Of a stretch of 30,667 nucleotides of DNA, positions 9,981 through 20,528 are shown one piece after another (within the stretch, counting starts at the first letter, position 1; the number at the start of each line of letters is the position of its first letter). Source of the stretch: a virus; IMG/VR virus record IMGVR_UViG_3300023180_000262, positions 1 through 30,667 of that record; one strand, written 5' to 3'. The notes under the pieces are model-generated. The model was given only the letters and a program-made list of their open reading frames with translations, ran no database searches and was not told where the DNA came from. The position numbers and the translations under genes are program-made.

Positions 9981-12900
9981 TTCAAATACCTTCTGTTATC
10001 TAATTCTTTCCAGAAACTTCCTAAATACATATCAATCCAGTTTGTATCTTCATACTCTAACGCTAATTCTCTAGCATAAGCATCTAGTTCTTCACGTATA
10101 TCAGCAATATTACCTGATGTACCACTTAGTGTAGCAGCAACTTTACCCTGAATACCACCTTTAGGAACTCTTATTGATTCTTTTGAAAAACCTTCTATAT
10201 AAAATAAACCACCATTTAATACAGTATCTATAGCTTTATCATATTCTTTAAAGAACTTTTGTAATGGTACAAATTCAGGTGATTCTTTAAGTAATGGTTC
10301 ATTTTCCCAATCTCTTAGTTCTAATATAATCTGGTATTTATCTGCCATAAGTACAGCATCGCCTAAACTACCATAAGCAATAACACCATATTCTTCTTGA
10401 AGTTTTGTTTTCCTAGCAGAGTATGCTTCATTTCTTGCAGTAGGTGTTAATGATTTATCGTTCTTTAGTTCCTCTTTGTATTTTTCTAATTCAAATTGTA
10501 ATAATGATTGTTGTACTGCACGTGAATATGCATTAGGGTCTAATGTTTCTGCACCTGCCATAAATGCAGGTAACGAGAACTCATCATCAACTTTATCAGG
10601 AAATAAATATATAGCTGTATATGGTTTTCTTTCAATCAACTTTTGATTTTCAATTTGCTGCCAAAACATATAAGATTCTTTCTTAACAGGAAATCTACCT
10701 TGTTTTGCACTTGATGATTGTCTTAATGGAATTGGATTTAAACCAAATCTTTTTTCAAATTGTTGTGTTGTTATTGTATAGTCAAACTGATTAGCTTCTA
10801 ACATTTGTTGATACTTTTGTGCTAATACTTGTATTGTCCACCAACCACCATTCTTATCTTGTATTTCATATCTTGGTTGTATTGATGTAGGATAAGCAGC
10901 TTGTGCAGAACCTCTAATTAACCAATGTGTAGCAGCAGCTTTTTCTGCTTCTACCATAGCAAGTTTTATAGATTCTTCATCTTCAGGTGTCCATTTACCT
11001 GCGTAGTAATACAAAGTAAATATATCCATTACTGTTCTTGAATATGATGCATTTATTTCTTCTGTAGCTTCTTGTGATAATGGCATAGCTTTTAATAAAC
11101 CTTTAAACCAAGATGGTAAAAATGGTTCTACCAACAATTCTTGTATGCTAGTAGTTCCTGGTTGTTCAAAATTACCTAATACAAAATCTGTTAAGAATTT
11201 AGGTGCAGTAGCAATTTTTGTTAATACTTTAAATGGAACAGTAACTATTGGTCCAAAACCAGGAGAAAATCCATTAGCAGATATTAAGTTAAGTCCTTCT
11301 AAGAAACCATAAGGTTTTACTCTTACACCTTGTTCAGTTAAATCTTCTCCAAGCAACCCAGTTTGTAATGGTGCAAAACCAAAAGCACCTGGTATTGCTG
11401 ACAAACCAAATGTCATAACATTCATAACATCTACATAATTAAATAACAACTCTCCTGTTATTGGGTCAGATGTAAAAAATGCATTATCTGTATCCCAAGG
11501 TTTAGCTTCTTTACCTCTATCTATTGCTATACGAGTTCTATTAAATTTTTGTGGATTTTCTAATGTTAACTTACCCCAAGTTTTTAATACTTCTTGAAAT
11601 ATTTCAGGGAATGGAACATATGATGCCATAACATCAGATAGTACGTGTCTTTCTTGACTAGCATATAAAAGATTTTGAACTTCTTCCATAGCTTTATATT
11701 TAAGTAATGTTTCTGCTTGTTCTAAAGTTGTAATGCTTCCTTCTGATGCAGGTTCTTTTGCTTTTTTAAGTAAATTTAAATATAGCTCACTACCTTCTGT
11801 CCAAGTCTTTGCACCTATAACAAATTCTTTTTTAACTTCTGGTGTCATAAATGGCATTAATTCTTCAGCTAATGTATAAAATGTCCACCTGAACATTGGG
11901 TCACGATTCAAATAATCAGATGGTTTAGCTAACAAAAGTGAATACATTGAACCTAATGCATCATCCCATTTTTGTATAGCTTGTTCTACAAGTTGACCTG
12001 ATTTACTTAAATTAGGATTATTATTAAAAGCAACATTACGTGGACCTAAATCCATTTTTACAACTTCATCATCAAATATCTTTTTAATTTGGTCATAAAA
12101 TTTTCCAAAGTATCTTTCTGTTTTAGATGCTTGTACTGCATTTTTTTGTGCTAACTCTAACCAATCTTCATCATCAACAAAACCACCATTAGCTATAAAT
12201 TCACGTATTTTAGAAGCACCCATGTTTAAATCTACTTCGTAATCAGGATATACATATTCTCCATTTCCATTTGTTAATAATTCTCTTGCCTCACGTTCTG
12301 TAATTTCTTGACCATTACGTAAAATTTTATTTGTAGGGTTTCCTTGTAACCTACCAATTTCCCATTCAGCAGTTTTTAAATATTTTAACAACTGGTCTTT
12401 ATTTTTTAATACTGCACGTGCATCAGGGTCATCACTTCTTTTAATTAAATCATCTATGTATTTTTTACCTTGTGTAGTATTTGTAAAAAACTCTAATGCT
12501 TTATTAGCACCATCTCTTGCAACTATTACAAACAATGGGTCATTTGCTCTATTTAAAATTTCGTGTATAAACCCTCTCCACCATCTAGGGTCTATTGTTG
12601 CATTACCATCAGCATCAATAATATATTTATCTACATTAATAAAAAAATCATCTACTGCGTTTCTACCTCTGTTTTGTGGTTTTAAAACTTTCAATAATGT
12701 TTGTTCAGACATTGTATTTATATATTGTGGTGTAGTGTTAAAAAACGTTCCTGAAGGTGCAGCTTGTGCATAACCTGTTTTTTTACTTACAATTTTTCTA
12801 GCTGTTTGAAAATTGCTATCAAACAAATACTCCATAACTTCTTTAATTACTGGTGAATCAAAATCAACATTATCTATACGTGGGTCTGGTTGTCCATATA

Positions 12901-15900
12901 CAGGTACTTCTATAAATTGAAAAGCAGGACTTTCATTAGTATTTAATACTTTAGATAATTTTCTAATAGGATGCTCTTTAGGCAATATATCAAGTATTTC
13001 TTTTCTCATGTGTATTTTTGGTTGATGTGCTTTTATAGCAATAGACAAAGCATTTCGTATGTATGTTTCAGCTTGTGCTAATGTTTTGATTTCATCATAA
13101 TCACCAAGATTTACAACAACATCTAATATCAAATTGTTTTCTACAATATTTACAGAAACACCATGATTAGCTTTTAGAAGTTGTGGTTCTATAGATGGAT
13201 TTGTAACATACTGTCTTACTAATTTTCCTACATCTTCTATATTTTCAAACTCTAATATTTGTTTATATTTTTTATTAGGTACTACAGATATAGCACCTCT
13301 TTTAAATCCATTATTAATTCCTGCAGATGGATTTAAAAATGGATGTAAAAAACCACCTGCAACATTAACACTTTGTACATCACCAAATCCCATATCTTCT
13401 AATTTGTTAAAATTTAATAATGATTGTCTTTTTAGTTTTTTTAAATCTCCTACTATTTCATCAAATGCAAAGTCTGTAGCACTATTGCCATCAATAGCAT
13501 ATTGTATAAATGAATCTCCAACTTGACCTGATGCATTTGTATTTAATCTAAGAGTTTTCATTATTTGTTGTATTTGTTCATATTTCAAATTTTCTATTGA
13601 TTTTTTCATATCAACATTTCCAATTAATTCTGCTACGCTATCTATCTCATCAGAGTTAATTCTTGTAGCAAATAATTGTTCTCCTAAATTGTCAAGCATT
13701 TGCACAAATACAGGGTCTGATTTATCTAAATTTAATTTATCTACAACTCTAGGAAATGGTCTTGCTTTCAATGAAGCTAATAACAAAGGGTGTCTAAACA
13801 CACTAGGACCACCATACATAGCAATACGTACAGCTTCTTCTGGTGGTACACGTAATGTTAAAGCAGGTCTAAGCATCCAAACTGGTTTTAATGCACGTTG
13901 CATAATGAAATCAGAATAAATATATTCTAAATAACTCTTAGGTGCTAACGTTGTATTTTTTTTAGCGTAATTAGTTTTTAATCCACGTGTAGGTATTTTT
14001 GCTTGTTGCATAATTTTTTCCATTAAAGAGTAATCTTTTTTACCCCAAGTAGTTGATAAAAACTTTCTTAAACCACTATTACTTGGACCAACCAATCTTC
14101 TAAATTTAGACAATGCTCTAGCGAGTTCGTTGTAGTCTGTTAATGGAACAAAGTTATCAGCAAACTGTCCAATAGAAAAAGCAGTAGGAACTGCAACTTC
14201 AATAGCTTCTAATATGTTTCCTTCTTCATCTACTCTGTCAGGTCTTAATTTATACTTAGTACCTGGAAAAGATAATGGCATACCATCTGAATCATATAAA
14301 TATTTTCTTTTCTCTACTAACTCATTATTAACAAAATCCATAACTTCAGTAATTAATTCTTCATCATCTTTTAAATCAGGATTATCTTTAATTACTTTAT
14401 CTTTCATTTTGTTATTGACTTTTCTAACAATTTTTACAATGTCATCTTGATTTTTAGAATTTAACAATTCATTAATTATAAAATCTCTACCTAGTTGGTC
14501 CTCACCCATAGCTATTAAAACGCCATCTATATTTTCTATTGTTTCTGCAATATAATTAATAGAAGCAAATTTACTTGGTGCTAAATCAAATAGTCTTTTA
14601 ACTCTTTGTGGTAATGCATTTTTTAAAGAACCTCCGATACCGATAATACCTCTAAATGGGTCATTTTTAGGAGTACCAAGTAAAGCACCTATGCTATTTC
14701 TTAATGGTGCTATATCTACTGCTTTACCACCAAACTTATACGCTAATTGATTTGCCATTTCAGCAACAACAGATTGTCGCATAGGTAATTTATTTATAGG
14801 TGTTAATGTAGCTGCTTGTGCAATTTCTTGACCTACAAAAGTACCTGAATAAGGTGCAATCATTAAATCTGATAAATCACCATTTTTAAGTAATGAAGTA
14901 ACTATCTCTTTCATAGATTCTTTATTTTTTACTTTTGCTAATAAATTTAAAACTCTAGTATCTACTTTTGAAAATGTTGGTATGTCTTTTAATCTTGCAA
15001 CAGATTCATTTACAGTTAATGCTTCTATAAATTTATCTCCCCATTTTGAATCTAGAATTTGTTCTGCAGTTTTACCAAAAGTCATTCTTCTAGCTTCTTT
15101 ACCTGCTTTTGTTGGCTTTAATGTATTTAACGCTCTAGTAATAAAAGCAGCATCATCTACGTATTGTGCAACTTCTGCTGCCGATACAACGCTTCTACCT
15201 GCAGTTTTTACTGCACTACCATAACCTAAAAGTAGGTTAATTGGGTCTGCACCTAATCTAAATGCACCATCAATAATTGTAGATGTTAAAGCATATGATA
15301 TTTCTCCTTCTTGTGAAAACTGTGCTGCAACTATACGACCAGGAGATATTGGTATTCTCTCTCCTGTTTTAGTTGTATATTTATATTGGTATTCATCACG
15401 TTCAAATTCTTCTGTTATTGGATTACCATAAACAGCAGCAGCAGCTTCATATGCTTCTGTTGGAGATTTACCTAATTTAATCTGTTTACTATATACATCT
15501 GTATCTTCTAACGCTATTGAATTAGGTAAAATTCCAACACCTAAGTTAAGTGGTTTACCTGCATCTATTTCATTTAATGCTCTACGAAATTCGTTTTCTC
15601 CATATGCTTCTTTTGCTTTGTTGTATGTATCATTAAAATCTTTTCCTAAAGTTGCCTGTCTTGCATTTTCTGTCCATTTTTCTGTAGGTAACAAACCTGA
15701 TATCAAGTTAGCACCAACTGCAAAAGGAACTGGTGTATCTGTTTCTTGTGCAGCTACTACAGATGATTTAAAATTTCTTGATATATTTTGAAATGCACTA
15801 TCCATAGCTAAGAAACCTAACTGTGTTGCTCTCTTAAAACCACCAACATTTGTATTAATTTTTACACGTTGTTTCTTTTCCATAGCTTTTTGTTGTGTCT

Positions 15901-16132
15901 GTGCAATTTTTAGTACATCTTCATCATCTGCTTTTAATCCCATTAATGGCAAATAAGCAACTAATCTTCTATCTAAAGATGGATATGTGTATGCCATATC
16001 ACGCATAGCTTCTACTAGTTCAGGAGATATAGCTCTTTCAAATTGAGATATTTCATCTAAATTTTTAGATGTAGATTCTGCTAAACCTTGTTTGAAATAT
16101 GAAGGTACAAAAAAATTAGATTTGTAATCCAT
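9977..16132 (-). CDS. Giant virion protein, 2051 aa (probable internal/ejected protein)
   Basis: This is the largest gene in the window and has no internal stop. The protein is mostly helical and highly charged, with many Lys/Glu-rich helices. A few hydrophobic patches occur near residues 1560-1640 (VMTFGLSAIPGAFGFAPL, then PIVTVPFKVLTKIATAP). Around residue 750 there is an Arg/Pro-rich core with MLRPALTLRVPPEEAVRIAM and YGGPSVFRHPLL. I recognise no catalytic motif. Proteins of this size between the portal and a lysozyme-like protein are typical of the DNA-ejection (internal core) proteins of podovirus-like phages; that assignment is by context. The start ATG lies one base after the stop of the 138-residue gene. 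It might equally be a tape-measure-like or polyvalent delivered protein. Confidence 0.8.
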   Translation of the reverse strand: MDYKSNFFVPSYFKQGLAESTSKNLDEISQFERAISPELVEAMRDMAYTYPSLDRRLVAYLPLMGLKADDEDVLKIAQTQQKAMEKKQRVKINTNVGGFKRATQLGFLAMDSAFQNISRNFKSSVVAAQETDTPVPFAVGANLISGLLPTEKWTENARQATLGKDFNDTYNKAKEAYGENEFRRALNEIDAGKPLNLGVGILPNSIALEDTDVYSKQIKLGKSPTEAYEAAAAVYGNPITEEFERDEYQYKYTTKTGERIPISPGRIVAAQFSQEGEISYALTSTIIDGAFRLGADPINLLLGYGSAVKTAGRSVVSAAEVAQYVDDAAFITRALNTLKPTKAGKEARRMTFGKTAEQILDSKWGDKFIEALTVNESVARLKDIPTFSKVDTRVLNLLAKVKNKESMKEIVTSLLKNGDLSDLMIAPYSGTFVGQEIAQAATLTPINKLPMRQSVVAEMANQLAYKFGGKAVDIAPLRNSIGALLGTPKNDPFRGIIGIGGSLKNALPQRVKRLFDLAPSKFASINYIAETIENIDGVLIAMGEDQLGRDFIINELLNSKNQDDIVKIVRKVNNKMKDKVIKDNPDLKDDEELITEVMDFVNNELVEKRKYLYDSDGMPLSFPGTKYKLRPDRVDEEGNILEAIEVAVPTAFSIGQFADNFVPLTDYNELARALSKFRRLVGPSNSGLRKFLSTTWGKKDYSLMEKIMQQAKIPTRGLKTNYAKKNTTLAPKSYLEYIYSDFIMQRALKPVWMLRPALTLRVPPEEAVRIAMYGGPSVFRHPLLLASLKARPFPRVVDKLNLDKSDPVFVQMLDNLGEQLFATRINSDEIDSVAELIGNVDMKKSIENLKYEQIQQIMKTLRLNTNASGQVGDSFIQYAIDGNSATDFAFDEIVGDLKKLKRQSLLNFNKLEDMGFGDVQSVNVAGGFLHPFLNPSAGINNGFKRGAISVVPNKKYKQILEFENIEDVGKLVRQYVTNPSIEPQLLKANHGVSVNIVENNLILDVVVNLGDYDEIKTLAQAETYIRNALSIAIKAHQPKIHMRKEILDILPKEHPIRKLSKVLNTNESPAFQFIEVPVYGQPDPRIDNVDFDSPVIKEVMEYLFDSNFQTARKIVSKKTGYAQAAPSGTFFNTTPQYINTMSEQTLLKVLKPQNRGRNAVDDFFINVDKYIIDADGNATIDPRWWRGFIHEILNRANDPLFVIVARDGANKALEFFTNTTQGKKYIDDLIKRSDDPDARAVLKNKDQLLKYLKTAEWEIGRLQGNPTNKILRNGQEITEREARELLTNGNGEYVYPDYEVDLNMGASKIREFIANGGFVDDEDWLELAQKNAVQASKTERYFGKFYDQIKKIFDDEVVKMDLGPRNVAFNNNPNLSKSGQLVEQAIQKWDDALGSMYSLLLAKPSDYLNRDPMFRWTFYTLAEELMPFMTPEVKKEFVIGAKTWTEGSELYLNLLKKAKEPASEGSITTLEQAETLLKYKAMEEVQNLLYASQERHVLSDVMASYVPFPEIFQEVLKTWGKLTLENPQKFNRTRIAIDRGKEAKPWDTDNAFFTSDPITGELLFNYVDVMNVMTFGLSAIPGAFGFAPLQTGLLGEDLTEQGVRVKPYGFLEGLNLISANGFSPGFGPIVTVPFKVLTKIATAPKFLTDFVLGNFEQPGTTSIQELLVEPFLPSWFKGLLKAMPLSQEATEEINASYSRTVMDIFTLYYYAGKWTPEDEESIKLAMVEAEKAAATHWLIRGSAQAAYPTSIQPRYEIQDKNGGWWTIQVLAQKYQQMLEANQFDYTITTQQFEKRFGLNPIPLRQSSSAKQGRFPVKKESYMFWQQIENQKLIERKPYTAIYLFPDKVDDEFSLPAFMAGAETLDPNAYSRAVQQSLLQFELEKYKEELKNDKSLTPTARNEAYSARKTKLQEEYGVIAYGSLGDAVLMADKYQIILELRDWENEPLLKESPEFVPLQKFFKEYDKAIDTVLNGGLFYIEGFSKESIRVPKGGIQGKVAATLSGTSGNIADIREELDAYARELALEYEDTNWIDMYLGSFWKELDNRRYLK

Positions 16133-16133
16133 A

Positions 16134-16550
16134 TTATCCTATGTCTATATCTGCTTCTAATAACTCATCCCATATTGGGTCAGGTAATATTCGTTTAGCT
16201 GCTTTAAAAATATTAGCTACTGTATCAGTAGGTATAGCCATACCACCATTGTCACCAGGTCCATAAGGTATTCCTGATTGTATTGGTTCAAAAGGTTTGT
16301 TTGTTGGTGCAGCTATATTCATAGGTGGCAAGTTAGGAATGCTAGGCATACCTCCTGTAGCACCTACTTCTTGTTGCATTGGACTAATAGCTTCTGCTTG
16401 TTGTTCCAATGCTGTTGTTTGTCCTGTTGGGTCGCCTTCCATTCTAGGTGGTGCAACTATATCTGCAAACGCACCTGATTGTGTTAGGTCAGTAGCTTCC
16501 TCTAATGCTTTACTTTTTCTTCCTCTGTTATATTTAGCCAAAGAAATCAT
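16134..16550 (-). CDS. Pro/Gly-rich 138-aa protein between portal and giant gene (possible scaffold or head-completion role)
   Basis: A basic start (MISLAKYNRGRKSK) leads to a long low-complexity middle rich in Pro, Gly, Gln and Met (GGMPSIPNLPPMNIAAPTN). It ends in a short amphipathic helix, IFKAAKRILPDPIWDELLEA. A disordered body with one terminal helix fits a scaffold, a portal-associated peptide or a virion linker. The slot downstream of the portal is where scaffold or protease genes usually lie. This is weak inference, since no capsid gene follows. The ATG overlaps the end of the 67-residue gene by 17 bases. Confidence 0.65.
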   Translation of the reverse strand: MISLAKYNRGRKSKALEEATDLTQSGAFADIVAPPRMEGDPTGQTTALEQQAEAISPMQQEVGATGGMPSIPNLPPMNIAAPTNKPFEPIQSGIPYGPGDNGGMAIPTDTVANIFKAAKRILPDPIWDELLEADIDIG

Positions 16551-16737
16551 CTCCTAGTCTTGGGTTATATTCGTACTCGAATGTTAAATTAATAAAAAAG
16601 TGTGGATGTGGTGTAGGTATAGTAATAAAGTTTTTCATAACTATCTCTCCCTCATCTGTGCCTGTAAATACATCTTCAGACCAATCTTCTCCATTAATTA
16701 TATTATAAAACTTAGCGATAACTTCTTGTTCATCCAC
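16534..16737 (-). CDS. Small 67-aa protein after the portal gene, unknown
   Basis: This frame overlaps the 3' end of the portal gene by eight bases and the following gene by 17. The product starts MDEQEVIAKFYNIINGEDW and has a beta-like, aromatic C-terminal half (HPHFFINLTFEYEYNP). It has no Cys, membrane helix or known motif. Its short length and packing in the late operon point to a small head or connector accessory. The extended overlaps on both sides make it slightly less certain than its neighbours. Confidence 0.55.
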   Translation of the reverse strand: MDEQEVIAKFYNIINGEDWSEDVFTGTDEGEIVMKNFITIPTPHPHFFINLTFEYEYNPRLGDDFFG

Positions 16738-18514
16738 CAGGTACTCCTTGTGGTTGTGGTGGTTGTTGACCTAATGCACCTAGAACTTGTTCTATTCCTG
16801 GTAATCCACCACCTGGACCTGTAGGTATTTGTGGTCCACCTTGTCCAAGTAAAGCTAATTCTTCTGGTGTAGGTTCTTCACCTTCTGCTGTATAAAATTT
16901 ATCTAGTATCTCTGACATTTTTTGTGGATTTTTTCTAATCTCTATTGCTGCCATTAATGCTTTTTGGTCACCTTGTGCAGCTTGTGACATAAGTGTTTCA
17001 AACAAAACAGTTTCTGCTTTTTCAGAATGTATACGTTGTTGTATTCTACTTATGTTATCCAATCCATCCATATTTTCTTGTAATGTCTGTGTATCAATAA
17101 TTCCTTGTTGTTTTAATTGCAAACCAGTAATAATTTTTTGTGCTTCATCAAACCCTGCCATAACACCATAAACTCTTCTTGTTTCATAGATTTCTGATAT
17201 GTCAGATTCTGGTGTGTAGTTTTCTTTAAAGGATGTTCCTTTATATCTACCTGCCATAGGTTTACGAAGTTTACCAAACATCAACTCATCATATTCAAGT
17301 CTTTTAGCATCCATTTCCTCTAAAGCATCTTTCATAATAGTTTGATACTCTCTAACGTGTAATGATGCAGATTGACCTAACTCCTCTAAACCTCTACCAG
17401 TAACAAAACTGTTAGGAGATTGTCCATCATCAGATACAGGATATGATGCACCAAGTCGCAAGTGTCGTTCAAGTCTATCTACTTGTTGAAATAATTGGTA
17501 TGGTAGATTATTGACTGGCTTTGACACTTGTGAACCTGGAGTTAAATAGTTAACAGCAAATCTGCCTTTTCTATATTTTCCTGATTCAATCTCACCGACT
17601 ATGTTTGTTTCTGTAAATACTGCATCTTCCATAGCAATAGTTCCAAGAATATTAATCTTTGCCATGTTTGCCATAAGACCTGTAATGTGTTGAAACTGTG
17701 ATTGCATTTGGTCAAACGCATATCGTTTAGCTATAACAAAAGCAGGACCAGATTTAAGTATGTTAGGTATAAAATCTATAATCTTTTTATTTTCTGGTAG
17801 GAATACGTATGTTCCTTCTTTGTCATAATACTGAACCACTACTTTTCCATGACCTGTTGAGTTCGCCCAACTACCTGCTCTATCTGTACTATCAAGTAGT
17901 GCAGAGTATGGATTTTGAAAACCTGTGTTATCTTCTTGTTGATATATATATGCTTTAGCTTCTGGATATTGGTCAGCTAATATTCTATGTGGAACTCTAC
18001 GAATAATTGCTAACTCATCAGGTTGTTGGTCATTACCAAATGTTCCTGGATAGCAAGTAAATGAATCTTGTAGTTCAGCATATGGATAGGGAACATTATC
18101 TCTATCCCTTCTATGTGATATTGTCCACACAACAAAACCATAACCAGGTAACCATCTAGCTGCTTGTGGTAATTGTTTATCTAGTTTTTGAAACTTATCA
18201 TAAGATGTAACAATTCTCTCTATTTTCTCTGATTTTCTTTTAGCTCTCTCGCTATCTTTTTGATTAATTACATCAACTTTTAAATCAGGACTTCTACCTA
18301 GTTTTTGTGCAAATCTTTCTAGTGCAGTTAAAAATAAGTTAGGTGCAGGTAACTCGTGGTACTCCACATTAATTGTATTACCTAGCAACGCTTTAACTGC
18401 TGCTTCTCCACCATTCATAATGTCACGAATCCTAGACCTATCAATCATTTGTTCTTGATTAATAACTCTTAGGTAATCTATTCTGTCGTATAATTTTTCA
18501 CTATCTAATGGCAT
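16730..18514 (-). CDS. Portal protein, 594 aa
   Basis: This gene immediately follows the large terminase (adjacent bases 18514/18515), the standard place for the portal, the dodecameric ring through which DNA is packaged. The length is normal for the family. The fold cues are an N-terminal helical region (SEKLYDRIDYLRVINQEQM), a wing-like beta part with YGFVVWTISHRRDRDN and DSFTCYPGTFGNDQQPDE, and a long helical stem-crown part (about 340-530) including SNSFVTGRGLEELGQSASLH. The last 35 residues are a Pro/Gly/Gln-rich tail (PQIPTGPGGGLPGIEQVLGA). I identify it from neighbourhood plus this pattern, which resembles SPP1-type portals, not from a unique signature. Confidence 0.8.
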   Translation of the reverse strand: MPLDSEKLYDRIDYLRVINQEQMIDRSRIRDIMNGGEAAVKALLGNTINVEYHELPAPNLFLTALERFAQKLGRSPDLKVDVINQKDSERAKRKSEKIERIVTSYDKFQKLDKQLPQAARWLPGYGFVVWTISHRRDRDNVPYPYAELQDSFTCYPGTFGNDQQPDELAIIRRVPHRILADQYPEAKAYIYQQEDNTGFQNPYSALLDSTDRAGSWANSTGHGKVVVQYYDKEGTYVFLPENKKIIDFIPNILKSGPAFVIAKRYAFDQMQSQFQHITGLMANMAKINILGTIAMEDAVFTETNIVGEIESGKYRKGRFAVNYLTPGSQVSKPVNNLPYQLFQQVDRLERHLRLGASYPVSDDGQSPNSFVTGRGLEELGQSASLHVREYQTIMKDALEEMDAKRLEYDELMFGKLRKPMAGRYKGTSFKENYTPESDISEIYETRRVYGVMAGFDEAQKIITGLQLKQQGIIDTQTLQENMDGLDNISRIQQRIHSEKAETVLFETLMSQAAQGDQKALMAAIEIRKNPQKMSEILDKFYTAEGEEPTPEELALLGQGGPQIPTGPGGGLPGIEQVLGALGQQPPQPQGVPGG

Positions 18515-20437
18515 TTATCTCCAATTATCTATATCCATGTTACTAGATTCGTACCCTGTAAAGCTAGGATTATAATCATATCCTAGTTCTGCAAAGCGTT
18601 CTTTTTGCATACGCCTAATTGCTCTCATTGGAAACCAACTAGCCATAACAATATCAGTTTTTGTACCCACGCTCTTGCTTTTGTTCCTAGCAGAACTAAA
18701 GTACACTAACTGACTTGTATATAAGTTTACCTTCTCTTGTGCTTCAAAGCTAAGATATGGCAAAGAAATATTTTGTTCTTGAAACATAGGTCGCATAGCT
18801 GTAACACCATAAATTGGGTCAAACTTATTCTTGTGTGTTTCGTGTCCTTCTAAAAATATTCCATGCTTAGATGCAAACTCTCTAATACTTTTATCTTGTC
18901 GTATTGCTTTTTGAAAACCATTTTCCTCAATAACCCAATGTGATAAATTATATTTAACCCACCACTCTTTCATTATCTCTAGTGCTTGTGGAATACCACC
19001 ACCTAAGTTGTTATTCATATCTACCATATGCAACTTGTTAGTTACTGAATCGTATGCCCATAAAAATGCAGCTTGATAACCTGTAGATGCAGGGTCTAAT
19101 CCTGCTATAAGTCTTGTACCTTGTGGTACGTGTCCAATGTCACGTTTTTGGTCACGACATTCCTCTATCTCTACTCTATCAAACAAAGCTAATCCATCAG
19201 GCATAGCTACATTAAGATAAACCATTTCGTATATTGCTCTACCACCTGTAGTTTCTGCTGCTCTCTTTCTATCCATTAACCACTTGTACGTTCTCTTTCC
19301 ACCCCACAACATACAATCTACGTGTTCTTCTTCATTCCAGTCTGGCAAGTTACAAGCTGTGTCATGTGCTTCTTCTACAGTTGTAGTCCAACTTTGGTTC
19401 TCTAAAAGATGTGAATACAAATCATCATAATGCTGTCTTGAACCGATAACGACCATAGCTGTGTGTTCCTCTTTACGACTAGATAGTGTTGTTGTCCACC
19501 AACTTCTAGTGTTTTCTCTTGATGAAGGTTGCATAGTTGAGTTATGGTCCTCAATGTCATCAGCAATAATTATGTCACAGTCACGAGAAAGTATCTTACC
19601 ACCTCTACCAATGCCAACCATTGTCGGTGACTTAATACCAGTAACTGTTCTTGTACCTACAGTAAAACCATTTTGTGACCAAGACTTACCTGTACGAGAT
19701 GTAGGTTTAAATTTTGCACCAGGTCCACATATCTCTTCTATCAGTAACTCGTTACTTTCTAGTTGGTCAAGTACAGAACCTACTGCATTCTTAGCAATCT
19801 CTTCGTTACCACCTACCCATAAAATACGTATGTTTGGATTTTTACAAATAAGCCATACTGCAAAGTGAATTAACAAATCTGTTTTACCATGTCGTGGTGG
19901 AGAAAGTATCATGTGCTGTCCACCATTATCTATAGCATTCATAATCTCACCTATCCATTTGTGATGAAAGTCTGGTGTTTCGTATGCTACACCTTGTTCT
20001 GTCTGGAAATATCTCTGTCTAAAATCATCAAAGTCTGCTAATGACTTTTCTGCTACTTGTGGTAATGACCATTTATCTTGTTCTTGTTTGCTTGTTAAAT
20101 CTTCTATGTATGCAGAGTATGCCATAGATACTGCACCTTGTGTTGTGCCTAATATATCTGCAACTTCTTGCATTGTTATTTTCTTTGTATAGATATCTGC
20201 AGCTAAACCTGATTCGACTATGTCGTTATAGACTTGTCCTCTACGTGCTTGTACATTTGTTTTTTGACTAGGTATATCTAGTACATCATCTTCTTGTGTC
20301 CACTCTTTACCTGCTTTTCTAGCACGTTTCTTTTGCATATTAATTCTGTTAGAACAACGTGTAGAACAAAACTTACGTTTTTTAGGTGGTAGTGGTCTAT
20401 GGCAACCTGCTGCATAACATAACTTTTTATCTACCAT
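18515..20437 (-). CDS. terL: Terminase large subunit with N-terminal zinc finger and HTH, 640 aa
   Basis: This is the packaging motor ATPase and headful/end-cutting nuclease. The Walker A motif is SPPRHGKT at residues 179-186 and Walker B is DIIIADD at 288-294. The RNase H-like nuclease starts with GLDPAS (Asp448), continues with an acidic VIEENG (about 502-507), and ends near TDIVMASW, whose Asp would be the last metal ligand. Ahead of the ATPase are two additions: a Cys/His zinc-finger-like module at 7-28 (C-x4-C, then FCSTRC) and an HTH at about 87-108 (MQEVADILGTTQGAVSMAYS). Both are DNA-recognition modules of the kind a small terminase supplies, and no separate small terminase gene is seen. 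Its ATG lies inside the end of a zinc-ribbon microgene. Identification is secure; the fused-recognition idea is inference. Confidence 0.95.
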   Translation of the reverse strand: MVDKKLCYAAGCHRPLPPKKRKFCSTRCSNRINMQKKRARKAGKEWTQEDDVLDIPSQKTNVQARRGQVYNDIVESGLAADIYTKKITMQEVADILGTTQGAVSMAYSAYIEDLTSKQEQDKWSLPQVAEKSLADFDDFRQRYFQTEQGVAYETPDFHHKWIGEIMNAIDNGGQHMILSPPRHGKTDLLIHFAVWLICKNPNIRILWVGGNEEIAKNAVGSVLDQLESNELLIEEICGPGAKFKPTSRTGKSWSQNGFTVGTRTVTGIKSPTMVGIGRGGKILSRDCDIIIADDIEDHNSTMQPSSRENTRSWWTTTLSSRKEEHTAMVVIGSRQHYDDLYSHLLENQSWTTTVEEAHDTACNLPDWNEEEHVDCMLWGGKRTYKWLMDRKRAAETTGGRAIYEMVYLNVAMPDGLALFDRVEIEECRDQKRDIGHVPQGTRLIAGLDPASTGYQAAFLWAYDSVTNKLHMVDMNNNLGGGIPQALEIMKEWWVKYNLSHWVIEENGFQKAIRQDKSIREFASKHGIFLEGHETHKNKFDPIYGVTAMRPMFQEQNISLPYLSFEAQEKVNLYTSQLVYFSSARNKSKSVGTKTDIVMASWFPMRAIRRMQKERFAELGYDYNPSFTGYESSNMDIDNWR

Positions 20438-20528
20438 AATTACTACACTCTTTATTTTTGCAAACTACTTTGCTATCTACAATATTTAAAACCTTTCCAC
20501 ATACTGGACAGGTTAATTTAATACTCAA
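20427..20528 (-). CDS. Zinc-ribbon microprotein, 33 aa, TTG start
   Basis: The frame opens at TTG 20528, directly after the stop of the 35-residue gene, and closes 11 bases inside terL. It encodes CPVCGKV near the N-terminus and a second Cys pair (CKNKEC), the spacing of a minimal zinc ribbon. Many tiny Cys-pair proteins occur elsewhere in this phage, which supports coding. The non-ATG start and very short length keep confidence moderate. It could bind nucleic acid near the packaging genes. Confidence 0.5.
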   Translation of the reverse strand: MSIKLTCPVCGKVLNIVDSKVVCKNKECSNYGR

